Assembly (NCBI GenBank): GCA_965213885.1
Contig: OZ243919.1
Coordinates: 868,001 to 932,000 of the forward strand
Source of the DNA: VYFG01 sp965213885
Lineage (GTDB): Bacteria > Pseudomonadota > Gammaproteobacteria > Arenicellales > Poriferihabitantaceae
Direction: 5' to 3'
Length of the DNA stretch: 64,000 nt
This document shows, one piece after another, positions 15,680 through 24,809 of this stretch; positions within the stretch are counted from its first letter, which is position 1; every line of letters starts with the position of its first letter. The position numbers and the translations under genes are program-made. The notes beneath the pieces were generated by a model. It had not been told where the DNA came from and ran no database searches. It worked only from the letters and a program-made list of their open reading frames with translations.

Positions 15680-17113
15680 CTACACCGCCACCCTCTCCAG
15701 TACCTGTCCAGGTCGTCTTCCGGTAGGCTTTCCGTCCTGCCAGACAATCTCACCCCCCACAATGACCGTATGTATCCCCTCCGCCGGTACCTTGGAACTT
15801 TCAAAAGTAGCCGAGTCGATGATGGTCTTGGGATCAAAAATCACCAGATCCGCAATTGCCCCTTCCCGAATGACTCCCCGGTCCTTCAACCCAAACACCT
15901 TCGCCGGCACACTGGTCATCCGTCGCACCGCCTCTTCCAAAGTGAAAAGCCCCAAGTCGCGGCAATAGTGCCCAAGCACCCGCGGAAACGTCCCCCACAA
16001 CCGCGGATGGGGCACCTCATCATGAGGTAGCCCATCGGACCCGATCATGGCATCCGGAAACTGCAACACCCGCTGCAGATCACCCTCGTGCATCTGAAAA
16101 TATATGGCCCCGGCCGGCTGCAGCTTGTCAGCCGTATCAAACAGGTCCATACCCCATTCCTCAGCAATTTCCGACAATTCCCTGCCGTTGACTTCGGGAT
16201 GGGACTTCGACCAGGTCACGATGATCCGCTCCGTCCGCTCAATATAGTGGGCCAGCAAAACCGTGGAACTGGCAATATAGGGGTACACATCCAGGTTTAG
16301 ACTCTGAACCTGTTGCGCTTCCTTTATTCGTTGAAGCGTTTCCAGAGTCCTGCCCCAATTCGCCTTGCCACTGGCCTTGTGATGGGAAATGACCACTGGT
16401 ACATCGGCCTCTTTGCCAATCCTGATCGTCTCCTCTACGGATTGAAGTACCGCATCGTCCTCATTACGCATGTGAGTGGTGTGTATGCCGTTGTGGGCCT
16501 TTAATCGTGAAACCAGGGCAATCACCTCCTCCGTGGGTGCATGGGCAGCAGGCGGGTAGGCAAGGCCGGTGCTCATGCCGATTGCACCGGCAGTCATGGA
16601 GGCATCCAGTAATTCTCCCATTCGTTCAATCTCGGAAGAAGTGGCTGGCCTTTCCAGGTCATCCATAGTTGCAGCCCGCAGGGTCGAGTGTCCCACCTGC
16701 ATGGCGAGATTGATGGCGGGCGGAAATCTCTCCACGGCATCCCGATACTCAAGCATCGTCGAATATCTGAAGTCGTTGCCATCACCCAGAAGATTTAACG
16801 GGGGAGGCGGTTCGATTCCGTACAGAGGAGCCAGGCTTACGCCACAGTTTCCCGTGATCACTGTCGTGACCCCCTGGCTTACCTTGGGCTTCATGGCCGG
16901 GTCGGACATCACCAGCCGGTCATCGTGGGTGTGGGCATCAATAAATCCCGGAGCCACCACCAGATGTTCTGCATTGATCGTGTCGGCGGTGTCGGGGTTC
17001 TCCAATTGTTCCAATGGGCGAATCCGAGACCCGACTATCGCGATCGTTCGGGTGGTTCTGCAGGGGCTAAATCCATCAATAACCGATCCGTTACGAATAA
17101 TACATTCATCCAT
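15680..17113 (-). CDS. N-acyl-D-amino-acid deacylase family amidohydrolase
   Basis: A 477-residue metal-dependent hydrolase of the amidohydrolase-3 type. Motifs: PGFIDAHTHDD (metal-binding His pair), TTVITGNCGVSLAP (the conserved Cys loop of D-aminoacylases), THMRNEDD, VISHHKASGK, IGSDGLPHDE and HPRLWGTFPRVLG. Such enzymes remove the acyl group from N-acyl-D-amino acids; dihydroorotase-like substrates are less likely. ATG 17113 gives the usual MDECIIRNGSVIDG start. The base composition is lower in GC than the flanking metabolic genes, consistent with acquisition in the island. Confidence 0.85.
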   Translation of the reverse strand: MDECIIRNGSVIDGFSPCRTTRTIAIVGSRIRPLEQLENPDTADTINAEHLVVAPGFIDAHTHDDRLVMSDPAMKPKVSQGVTTVITGNCGVSLAPLYGIEPPPPLNLLGDGNDFRYSTMLEYRDAVERFPPAINLAMQVGHSTLRAATMDDLERPATSSEIERMGELLDASMTAGAIGMSTGLAYPPAAHAPTEEVIALVSRLKAHNGIHTTHMRNEDDAVLQSVEETIRIGKEADVPVVISHHKASGKANWGRTLETLQRIKEAQQVQSLNLDVYPYIASSTVLLAHYIERTERIIVTWSKSHPEVNGRELSEIAEEWGMDLFDTADKLQPAGAIYFQMHEGDLQRVLQFPDAMIGSDGLPHDEVPHPRLWGTFPRVLGHYCRDLGLFTLEEAVRRMTSVPAKVFGLKDRGVIREGAIADLVIFDPKTIIDSATFESSKVPAEGIHTVIVGGEIVWQDGKPTGRRPGQVLERVAV

Positions 17114-17136
17114 ACATTGGCCCGGGGTTGTTGATT

Positions 17137-17181
17137 TGCATTGAAAACGACCCGGGTACTGCACTGAAATTGACCACCCGG
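17137..17181. repeat. Two tandem motifs resembling an insertion-sequence end
   Basis: TGCATTGAAAACGACCCGG at 17137 is followed 23 bases on by TGCACTGAAATTGACCACCC. Repeated terminal motifs of this look occur at ends of IS21-type elements, but no transposase gene is adjacent, so it may be a leftover end. Confidence 0.35.
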
Positions 17182-17808
17182 ATGAGCCGCATTATGGCTC
17201 GATGCATCTAATCCTGCCAGCCAATCTCCCTGGTCGTGCGGGTGGTTGGATGAATCGGTAACTGTCATCGCCGAACACAGTGGCCCACTTCCAGAATTCC
17301 AGGTCGGTTGAGATCATTATGCTGGTGCGTATATGTAACGCGAAGGAAAAAAATCCCCAGGATAGACCGTCGACACTATCGCAACACGAAAGCCTGCCAG
17401 TATACCTGTCGATGCAAAGCAACGAAACAGACAGCAATGGCAACCGTCCAGCCGATGGCCTACAAGGATGATGGGTGTATTCAACACTTCGGCAGATTGT
17501 GCACCTGTCTGCCATATGCGGGGTTCTCAACCCCCATGCGCCACCAGTACCGAACCCGGGTTCGGACTCATCGTCGCCGAGGTTTCCCCAGAGTCCAGGC
17601 AAAGGACAGGTGATACTCATGGTCAAATGCGCAATACATCATTTGGCCCAGGAAATAACCCGGGGCGGGACTTCAGTTTGAAGGTGCGATGTGCCAGGAG
17701 GCCGGGCACAATCTGGTGAGGGGAAAGGAAGGACGGGAATGTCCCAATACCATGACGGCCCGAAACGGTCTGTCCCAACTGGATTCGCTGTCCGCAGAAG
17801 GAAATCGT
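17182..17808. other. Region without a recognisable gene
   Basis: 627 bases between the deacylase and the MOSC gene. Several short frames exist on both strands but none shows a known domain, a ribosome-binding site or balanced composition. Probably non-coding or eroded island DNA. Confidence 0.4.
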
Positions 17809-18378
17809 TCAAATATTGCGGATCCTTTGGATCTTGTCCCCGGTATGGACGCGGCCGGACTTCACAACCTTCGCATTGATGCCCCGAAGGCAGAGCTGCT
17901 TCCCGCGCCGGGAGTTCACGAACTTCATCGCTTCCACCCCGAACCGGGTGGCGAATTTCTTGCAACCGAGATGCGGGACCGCGGTCACCTCGATGATCGC
18001 TGAACCCATGGCCAGTCGGGTGCCGGCGGGAAGGTTCTCCTTGGTGAGATCCAGATCAACAAAGAACTGGTCCCCCGCAAGCGCCCATCGGTCTTCGGAC
18101 CCGGCCACCAGCGAGATCACCCGTGAGTTCATCAGATTGAGTTGCATCTCCAGATGTGCCGAGCCGTCATCGGTCTTCCCACTCCCTCGCGAACGCCAGT
18201 TGTCGCCGACGAGACCGTAGACAACGTCCAACTCGCCCGCTTCCACCACTTCCCGCTCGTCCGTACTCGGTCGGCGAACGATCATTCTGACGTCCCCTTC
18301 ATCCTTGGGGGAAAACAGAATGTCCGGCAGTCCCGCTTCGAGTTCGTCTGCGTCCGGTAAATACAATGTCCTGTTCAT
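17809..18378 (-). CDS. MOSC domain-containing protein
   Basis: A 189-residue protein with the MOSC sulfurase-type fold: VVYGLVGDNWRSRG (the conserved GL.GD.W stretch), the MNSRVISLVAG segment, GDQFFVDLDLTKENLPAGTR, and VPHLGCKKFATRFG with the invariant Cys, followed by RGINAKVVKSGRV. MOSC domains bind molybdenum cofactor or carry sulfur in cofactor and metal-sulfur chemistry; the stand-alone type has unknown partners. ATG 18378 gives the usual N-terminus MNRTLYLPDADELEAGLPDI; the frame is open upstream without similarity. Confidence 0.85.
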   Translation of the reverse strand: MNRTLYLPDADELEAGLPDILFSPKDEGDVRMIVRRPSTDEREVVEAGELDVVYGLVGDNWRSRGSGKTDDGSAHLEMQLNLMNSRVISLVAGSEDRWALAGDQFFVDLDLTKENLPAGTRLAMGSAIIEVTAVPHLGCKKFATRFGVEAMKFVNSRRGKQLCLRGINAKVVKSGRVHTGDKIQRIRNI

Positions 18379-18640
18379 GATTTGCTGTTCGTTTGCGTTC
18401 GGTGGAGCCGTGATCTTTAGTTCATCAGTTCGCACAGTTACCTGGAGTACATGGGTGATATACCGGACTGGCTGGTATTCTCCATCCCAGTCCACCCTCT
18501 CATCACGGCTCTACCGAAAGGATACCGTAGTAGTACGCTTTCGGTTCGCACGGTTTCGTCTTTCAGGCTGATCCGGTAGGTGTTATGCAAAACAATTCGA
18601 GAAGCGGGTCTGAGTGAGTCGAATCCTCGATCTTTCCACA

Positions 18641-19432
18641 CTACTCTTCCACGGGCAACTGACTTGTCACCAGAAGAGACTTGCGCTGTGGAGAGGCAGA
18701 TCCGAAAACGATGAATCCGAGGAAGATGACATCAAGCTTGTCGAAGCGTGAGAAGATCCCGCGGAAGCCCTTGAGCCGCCGGCACAGACGCTCTACCTCG
18801 TTGCACCGCTTGTAGAGTTCCTTGTCGTACTCCCAGGGAGCGACACGGTTGCTCTTTGGTGGAACCACGGGAATGAAACCGAAGTCGAGTGCCCGCCGGC
18901 GAGTGGCATCGTCTTCGTATGCCCGATCCATGATCAGCGCCGGGTGGTTCGAGGGGTCCCCCAGTCGGCTCAGGAGCTTTCGTCCCTCCGGGGCAGCATG
19001 GGCGTTTCCGGGGGAGAGCGCGAAGGCAGCCGCTGTTCGAGCATCCGCGGCAACCATATGAAGCTTGGTGTTCCAGCCGCCACGGGACTTGCCGATGGAT
19101 TGCGGCCCGTTTTTTCGGACACCCGTGCCGTCGGGATGTACCTTGACACTGGTGCTGTCGAGACCAAACGCCTCGACTTTGATTCGAACAATCTGGTCTC
19201 GCTGCAGTTGTTCGAACACACGGTCCAGAACGCCGTTCTTCGACCATCGGTTCATTCGCGTGTAGATCGTGTGCCAATTGCCGAACCGCTCCGGCAGACC
19301 ACGCCACTTGCAGCCGTGCTCTGCCACATACAGGATGCCGTTGAGCACTTGCAGATTCGAAAGACTGACATTGCCCTGCTGCTTCGGAAGTGGCGCCGCA
19401 ATACGGTCGTATTGAGCTATTGTGAGTTTCAC
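18641..19432 (-). CDS. IS5-family transposase (C-terminus altered)
   Basis: A 263-residue transposase with the insertion-element domain KWRGLPERFGNWHTIYTRMN and the DDE core: FGLDSTSVKVHPDG, IMDRAYEDDATRR and RCNEVERLCRRLKGFRGIFS. In relatives the two halves are usually separate overlapping frames; here they are one frame. The C-terminus after FLGFIVFGSAS differs from the family and reads into the element end, so the last helix is missing and activity is doubtful. I could not match an upstream inverted repeat with confidence. Confidence 0.85.
   Translation of the reverse strand: MKLTIAQYDRIAAPLPKQQGNVSLSNLQVLNGILYVAEHGCKWRGLPERFGNWHTIYTRMNRWSKNGVLDRVFEQLQRDQIVRIKVEAFGLDSTSVKVHPDGTGVRKNGPQSIGKSRGGWNTKLHMVAADARTAAAFALSPGNAHAAPEGRKLLSRLGDPSNHPALIMDRAYEDDATRRRALDFGFIPVVPPKSNRVAPWEYDKELYKRCNEVERLCRRLKGFRGIFSRFDKLDVIFLGFIVFGSASPQRKSLLVTSQLPVEE
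18684..18705. repeat. Putative 3' end of the IS5-type element
   Basis: GACTTGCGCTGTGG within this stretch recurs at 28860-28873 with similar flanks, suggesting it is the element terminus. Confidence 0.4.
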
Positions 19433-19856
19433 CCCTTTGCTTCTCCCATCGATTACAGTACAAAGCGACGGAAGGTGGGTTTAACATATTCATATCAAAT
19501 AGTGTTAACGCGCTCTAAACTGTTGTTCCGGCGGAAATCCTTGAGGGAGGACGAATTCGCCCTGAGTCGGTGGGACTGGGCCAAGAGCTACCAGCAGAAC
19601 GGGCGGGCTACGTGGCTGGCCGGGGCGAGGTGAGAGGGCACAACGGAGTGCCTGCATTCCCGTAGATTTACGATGATGTGGATGACGCTCGGGAGATTCT
19701 CGCAATCACAGTTACCGCAGAAAACAATGCCAGGAAAGGAATCGGTGATCTGAAACTACGTATCCCTGCAGCAGTGTTTCTGACAGAATCCAACCCGCGT
19801 CTGGGCACATTCCTGCGGCCAGTGCTGATTCATCGTACTTGAGATACCGACACGCC
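19433..19856. other. Region without a recognisable gene
   Basis: 424 bases upstream of the flavoenzyme. It includes an AT-rich patch (about 19480-19515) with TTAACA/TGTTAA arms that could be a promoter or operator region. No coding frame is convincing. Confidence 0.4.
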
Positions 19857-21881
19857 ATGTATGATTCCAGATACGACTGCCTGTTCGATCCGATTGAGAT
19901 CGGCCCTGTAACGGCCAGGAACCGTTTCTACCAGGTCCCCCACTGTTCCGGCATGGGCTGGAAGCGTCCGCAGATGCTCGCCGCCATGCGGGGCATGAAG
20001 GCCGAGGGAGGGTGGGGTGTTGTCTGCACCGAGTATTGCTCTGTCCATACCACCTCTGACGACGGTGGATACCCGTTCGCCCGCCTTTGGAATAACGACG
20101 ACATCCGCGACAATGCCCTGATGACGGAGGCAGTGCATGCACACGGCGCGCTTGCCGGGGTCGAACTTTGGCTCGGCGGAAGCTTCATCGCAAACCTGGA
20201 TACCCGCGAACCCCCGCTCGGCATCATCAGCCGGCCAACATCGAATACCGACGTCTACCACCCGGGGCAGAGCCGGAGGATCGACCGGTCCGACATCACC
20301 GGACTTCGGCGGTGGCAGGCCGCCGCCGCCCGGCGCGCGGTCGAGGCGGGTTTTGATATCGTGTACGTCTACGCCACCCATGGTTACCTGGTCTCCGAGT
20401 TCCTGAATCCCGATACCAACAACCGCGTCGACGAATACGGCGGTTCGCTGGAAAACCGGTACCGGATCGTCCATGAACTCATCAATGTGACCCGTGAGGC
20501 GGTAGCCGGCAAGGCCGCAGTTGCCGTGCGCATCTCTGTCGATCTGACCGATCCGGAGAGTTACGACGCCTTCGGCGCCATGGCCGATCTGCCCGATCTC
20601 TGGGACCTGACCGTCACGGACTACAGTATCGAGATGGGTTCTTCCCGATACACTGGGGAGGCAGGCCTACAGGAGCATGTAAGAAAGGCGAAGTCGATGA
20701 CGACGAAGCCGGTCGTGGCCGTGGGCCGTTTCACCTCCCCGGACACCATGGCCAGGGTCGTGCGTGAGGGTATCCAGGATCTCATCGGCGCTGCCAGACC
20801 GTCGATCGCCGACCCCTTCCTGCCGAGGAAGATCAGGGAGGGGAGGATCGAGGACATTCGCGAGTGCATCGGCTGCAACATCTGCTACGCGCACAACTCG
20901 CTCGGTGTGCCGATCCGCTGCACCCAGAACCCGACCATGGGCGAGGAGCATCGCCGCGGATGGCACCCGGAGCGTGTGCCCCGGGTATCGGCCCCCGGTC
21001 AGGAACGGGTTCTGGTCGTCGGGGCCGGTCCGGCTGGTCTGGAAGCAGCCAGGGTCCTTGGCGAACGCGGCTACCAGGTGATGCTGACGGAGGCGACGCG
21101 GGACCTGGGTGGCCGCGTGGTGCGAGAGAGCCGCCTGCCGGGCCTGAACGAATGGATCCGGGTCCGCGACTGGCGTGTGGGGCAGATCGACAAGCTGCCG
21201 AATGTCGAGGTCTTTCGGGAAAGTCCCGTGAATATTGACGACATTCTCGAAGTCTGCGCAGACCATGTGTTCCTGGGCACCGGGGCGAAATGGACCATCG
21301 ACGGTGTGGGTCGTGCCCGGAACCTGCCGTTTGTCGTCGATGCGGGGGCAGTCGTCGTGAGCGCCGACACCGTACTTGCCGGAGAGGAGACACCATCCGG
21401 AAACGTGCTGGTTTTCGATGACGACCACTACTACCTGGGTCCGGTCATCTCTCTGGCGCTTCGGTCACGGGGCCATTCAGTGACGCTGGTCACCCCGGCG
21501 GGCCGTGCCGGGCAGTGGAGTGACTACACCAACGAGCAGCATGACTCCGTTCGCGCCCTGCTCGACGCTGGAGTCCGGATCATCACCAACCTGTCAGTTG
21601 ACAGGATCGCGCCGGGAGGCGTCACCGCTTCCTGTGTGTTCTCGGGTCGCCAGGAAGATATCGAGGCGGACTGGATACTGCCGTTGACTCGCCGGGAGCC
21701 GGATGACTCCTTGTGCTGCGGGCTTCAGGCCGCGATTTTGGAAGGACACCTGAAAGCACCCCGGACGGTAACCCGGGTCGGCGACTGTCTTGCGCCGGGC
21801 ATCATCGCCGCCGCCGTCTACGGCGCTTACCGGGCGGCGGTGGAACTGAATCCCCTTTCGGGCACCGGCTGTTCCGGCTGA
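19857..21881 (+). CDS. Trimethylamine dehydrogenase-like iron-sulfur flavoprotein
   Basis: A 674-residue protein of the trimethylamine/dimethylamine/histamine dehydrogenase family. Residues 1-330 form an FMN-binding TIM barrel: RNRFYQVPHC places Cys at position 30, the residue that forms the 6-S-cysteinyl FMN in trimethylamine dehydrogenase, and TEYCS places Tyr at 60, one of its substrate-pocket aromatics. Cys 337, 340, 343 and 355 fit the 4Fe-4S cluster. The rest is a two-domain nucleotide-binding part with VLVVGAGPAGLEAARVL. The likely reaction is oxidative N-demethylation of a methylated amine; the exact substrate is not determined. ATG 19857 preferred over TTG 19839. Confidence 0.85.
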   Translation: MYDSRYDCLFDPIEIGPVTARNRFYQVPHCSGMGWKRPQMLAAMRGMKAEGGWGVVCTEYCSVHTTSDDGGYPFARLWNNDDIRDNALMTEAVHAHGALAGVELWLGGSFIANLDTREPPLGIISRPTSNTDVYHPGQSRRIDRSDITGLRRWQAAAARRAVEAGFDIVYVYATHGYLVSEFLNPDTNNRVDEYGGSLENRYRIVHELINVTREAVAGKAAVAVRISVDLTDPESYDAFGAMADLPDLWDLTVTDYSIEMGSSRYTGEAGLQEHVRKAKSMTTKPVVAVGRFTSPDTMARVVREGIQDLIGAARPSIADPFLPRKIREGRIEDIRECIGCNICYAHNSLGVPIRCTQNPTMGEEHRRGWHPERVPRVSAPGQERVLVVGAGPAGLEAARVLGERGYQVMLTEATRDLGGRVVRESRLPGLNEWIRVRDWRVGQIDKLPNVEVFRESPVNIDDILEVCADHVFLGTGAKWTIDGVGRARNLPFVVDAGAVVVSADTVLAGEETPSGNVLVFDDDHYYLGPVISLALRSRGHSVTLVTPAGRAGQWSDYTNEQHDSVRALLDAGVRIITNLSVDRIAPGGVTASCVFSGRQEDIEADWILPLTRREPDDSLCCGLQAAILEGHLKAPRTVTRVGDCLAPGIIAAAVYGAYRAAVELNPLSGTGCSG

Positions 21882-22767
21882 CCGGCTTCGGGTCCCTGGC
21901 CGGCGGGTCATCGGACGCCGGATTGCCATGCGTGCGGGAGAAGGTGCCAGGAAAAGGCGGATACTTCGGCCAGGGATTCCCCGTCGGGGGATGTTCCGGC
22001 TGCAGGTCAGGGTTTGTACCTTTCCGGATGCCCTGTGCCGTGGAGACGGCTGCCCGCATCCCCTCCGTTATCAGCCGGTGGATCGGGCCATCCGGTGCGT
22101 CCGAAAATGCACCCAGGAAATCGGCGTAGACTTCCGGGTCGTCCCTGATCCAGCCGAAGCCGTCCTGCGGGAGGATTCGGCTGACATACATCAAAGATGT
22201 GATCCTCCCGGGCCTGTTGATGGGATTGGGACGAAACCGCACCTTCATGTATCTTGCACGGGGGCGCCCTCGGCCGATGTCGTCCAGCAGCGGATTCCAT
22301 TGGCACAGGTACCGACCCCGACGGTCGAAAAGAGCGATCCTCAGGGAGTCCATGACGGGTCCGATTTCGCTCAGGAGCGTCGCCGCGAAGACGGCATAGG
22401 TATAGAGAGCCGCTTTCTTCGATGCCTGCTCAGGCATGGAGCCGATCGGCAGGATCATCCCCTTGCGGAGCCTGAGGGCGAAGGCGCAGGATGAAAGTAT
22501 GTGGGCAATCAGTCCGCCGGTCCAGGCATGATGGCCGGCCGGCGTGGCCGGGCAGGACTGAACGAGTTCCGCGGTACGGGTGATGGGGTATCGGTAAAGA
22601 CTCTCGAACAGGCTGTCCTGGATGCCGGCGGACTGCCAGATGGAATTGGTGGAAGACTGGTTGTTCGTCAGGATTTTCCTTGCCCCCAGCACGGGCAGCA
22701 ACTGCCCATCGTGCGCATGGGGCGGCAGGAAAAACGAAAGGATCCCGTTTGGCCGTGGTTGCGCCAT
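21802..22767 (-). pseudogene. Truncated MobH/TraI relaxase of PFGI-1-class conjugative element
   Basis: The N-terminal TraI_2 domain of MobH relaxases is recognisable: ESLYRYPITRTAELVQSCPA, HHAWTGGLIAHILSSCAFALR, KKAALYTYAVFAATLLSEIG, and RARYMKVRFRP. Functional homologues keep GGxLDH and an HDxGK metal site; here they read GGLIAH and SEIGP, so the metal site is lost. Similarity fades around 22020, after which the frame runs antisense into the end of the flavoprotein gene. Homologues are at least twice as long. A decayed conjugation gene; start could also be 22833. Confidence 0.75.
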
Positions 22768-22789
22768 GGGGCAGAAACGATCCGGAAGT

Positions 22790-23215
22790 TCACGATTGCC
22801 GGTGTTTATGACCGGCAGGATGCTGGAATTCAACCGGAAACCGGGACATTCCGAGAATCGGTTTCAGCTTGACTGGGCCCGGTTCTTTCCATCCACCGAC
22901 GACATAGAAGTACATCTTGATGTCGAGGCGGTTTTGGAAGAACGAAAGTTCCTGGACCCGCCCGATCCATGAATCCTTGACGAACCCCCGCTTTACCGTT
23001 TGCGGCTAGCTGTACGCCGCCAGGATGGTGAAGAGGGTGGCGAACACCGTTCCCCCCGCTACTGCGTAAATCGAGGAGCGGTAGAACCAATCGCGAGGCA
23101 TCCCGGTGAGTTCAAAAGCCCATACGATCACCAAGAGCACATAGACAAGCAGACCGTTCAGCCGGTACTGGCGGGGTTCTCCAGTATCCGCATGTTCGGG
23201 CATCTGTTGATGCAT
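22790..23215 (-). pseudogene. Small two-helix membrane protein with possible amber-interrupted extension
   Basis: The first 69 codons encode two hydrophobic helices (LNGLLVYVLLVIVWAFELTG and AVAGGTVFATLFTILAAYS), ending in TAG at 23006. The same frame continues past the stop for 71 codons with protein-like composition (VKDSWIGRVQELSFFQNRLD, then KMYFYVVGGWKEPGP) until TGA just before the relaxase. Either the gene was split by a nonsense mutation or the second part is unrelated. Not recognised; 69-residue product possible. Confidence 0.4.
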
Positions 23216-23422
23216 CCTGCTGCTTGCAGGTCCTTCGCATGTAGCGGTTGAACAGTTCGATGTGGTGAGGGAAACTGCTGATCGGTGAGGCGCCGATGCA
23301 CAATTCAGCCTCGGTGTTTCCTACGACACGGCTGATGGAGTGTCTGAGGACGATACCGCAGCCGTTCTCTGATACTGCAAGGCCGCCGACCAGGGGCATG
23401 CCGGGGTGCATTCCATCTTGGC

Positions 23423-23714
23423 GTGAAGCGCCACACCGGCGAAGCCGTGCCAAACGATGCCGAGCATGTACTCTGGTACCGTATGGCTGCAGAACAGGGA
23501 GATGCCGGCGCGCAGTTTGCCCTGGGTTCCGTGTACGTCAATGGCGGGGGCGTGCCCAGGGACGAAGCCATGGCCGTGCACTGGTACCGTTTGGCGGCGG
23601 CAGGCATCCGGTGATGAAGGCGTGTCCGAGAACCACGTTGAGACCTACGCTTGGTTTATCCTTGCCGCTGCCCACATCCTTCCGGCGAGGGGCAGTCACC
23701 GATACCGTCCATGA
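23423..23714 (+). pseudogene. Sel1-like repeat protein fragment
   Basis: One frame encodes WYRMAAEQGDAGAQFALGSV, then YVNGGGVPRDEAMAVHWYRLA, clear Sel1 repeats. After a frame change near 23610 another frame continues with EGVSENHVETYAWFILAAAH, the next repeat. No start and no full repeat array remain. A degraded Sel1 (TPR-like) protein gene. Confidence 0.7.
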
Positions 23715-24078
23715 TCCAGGCAATGCTCCCGGCTTGCTGGTCGTATTCCGGCATGGATGCAATCCGCAGGGCCATCGTCCCGGAGCCGCCGAGGACTTCC
23801 CCGCCTGGGGTAATGGCACGAAGGTCCGGGGAATAACCAGGTGGTCAACATCTCGGTCCTGCCCCGGGCAACACAAGCACGACAAGGGACACCGGTACGA
23901 TACACTTCATCTTCCGGACCGTTCGCACTTGGCGGATCAGGCGGTTGACACCGTGTTCGCACCGGGCATGTGTATCCCGGCGCGGCACCATCCATCGAGC
24001 CGGTTGACTATAATTACACCCGGCGAGCCCGGCGCCTCTTTCGGGGGCCAGCAACACGCCGGGAAACGGCGGAGGAAC
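23715..24078. other. Region without a recognisable gene
   Basis: 364 bases between the Sel1 remnant and the DUF192 gene. Nothing beyond the GGAGG ribosome-binding site at 24071-24075 could be assigned. Confidence 0.4.
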
Positions 24079-24570
24079 ATGGGAAATTTCCGGCACCAGA
24101 TTTCAAGACTATTGGTCATGCTGATCACCGCCTCGTTACCGGCGGTGGGTCAGACTTGTGTGGAATCCACCGCCGGAACCATTTCCATGCAAAAAGGATG
24201 GATCCGTCTTGCCAACGATACCGGCCGGATACTGCCTCTGGAGGTTCTGGTTGCCGATGACGCCTTCGAGCGGGCGAGCGGGTTCCAGCACATCTGTCCG
24301 GAAGTGATCGGACGGACCCTGATCCTTTTTCTGTACGCTCGCGAGGTCCGGGCGAGCTTTCACATGCAGAACGTGCACGCACCCCTTGACATCGCGTTCT
24401 TCGACTCCGCCGGAAGGGTTGTCGGAGTGCGGCTGATGGAAACCTATACCGACGACAGCCGCCCGTTGTATGGTCCCGGTGGACCGTTCCGGTTCGCCCT
24501 TGAGGCCCCCGCGGGGTTTTTCGCAGAACGGGGGATCAGCACCGGGGGCAGCCGGCTGATCCTGCAATGA
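24079..24570 (+). CDS. DUF192 family secreted protein
   Basis: A 163-residue protein with a signal peptide (QISRLLVMLITASLPAVGQT) and the DUF192 domain: VEVADD-like VLVADDAFERASGFQHICPE, then SFHMQNVHAPLDIAFFDSAG. DUF192 proteins have unknown function, often single-domain and exported. GGAGG four bases before ATG 24079 fixes the start. The frame is open for hundreds of bases upstream but that part is not protein-like. Confidence 0.85.
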   Translation: MGNFRHQISRLLVMLITASLPAVGQTCVESTAGTISMQKGWIRLANDTGRILPLEVLVADDAFERASGFQHICPEVIGRTLILFLYAREVRASFHMQNVHAPLDIAFFDSAGRVVGVRLMETYTDDSRPLYGPGGPFRFALEAPAGFFAERGISTGGSRLILQ

Positions 24571-24809
24571 CACGGTATCCGGATAATGGCCATCACTGTG
24601 GTCATTGGATTCCTACATCCCCGGAATTGCGGGAATTTCGCGGGAAATGGCATAGTTTCATCGGTTCCCCGTATTGATTCTCCGTAAGAGATGACCAATA
24701 TTCGCAACAGACAGCCAGGTTTTTCCAAGGGAAAACCAGTTTCCACCGGATGGTCGGTGCCGTATCGACCAGGGACGTGTACAGACGGTTGATTTACACT
24801 CTACGTTCG

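Noticed and set aside
16805..16825. GGTTCGATTCC, resembling a tRNA T-arm
   Set aside because: It lies inside the deacylase coding sequence and no acceptor, D or anticodon arm can be folded around it.
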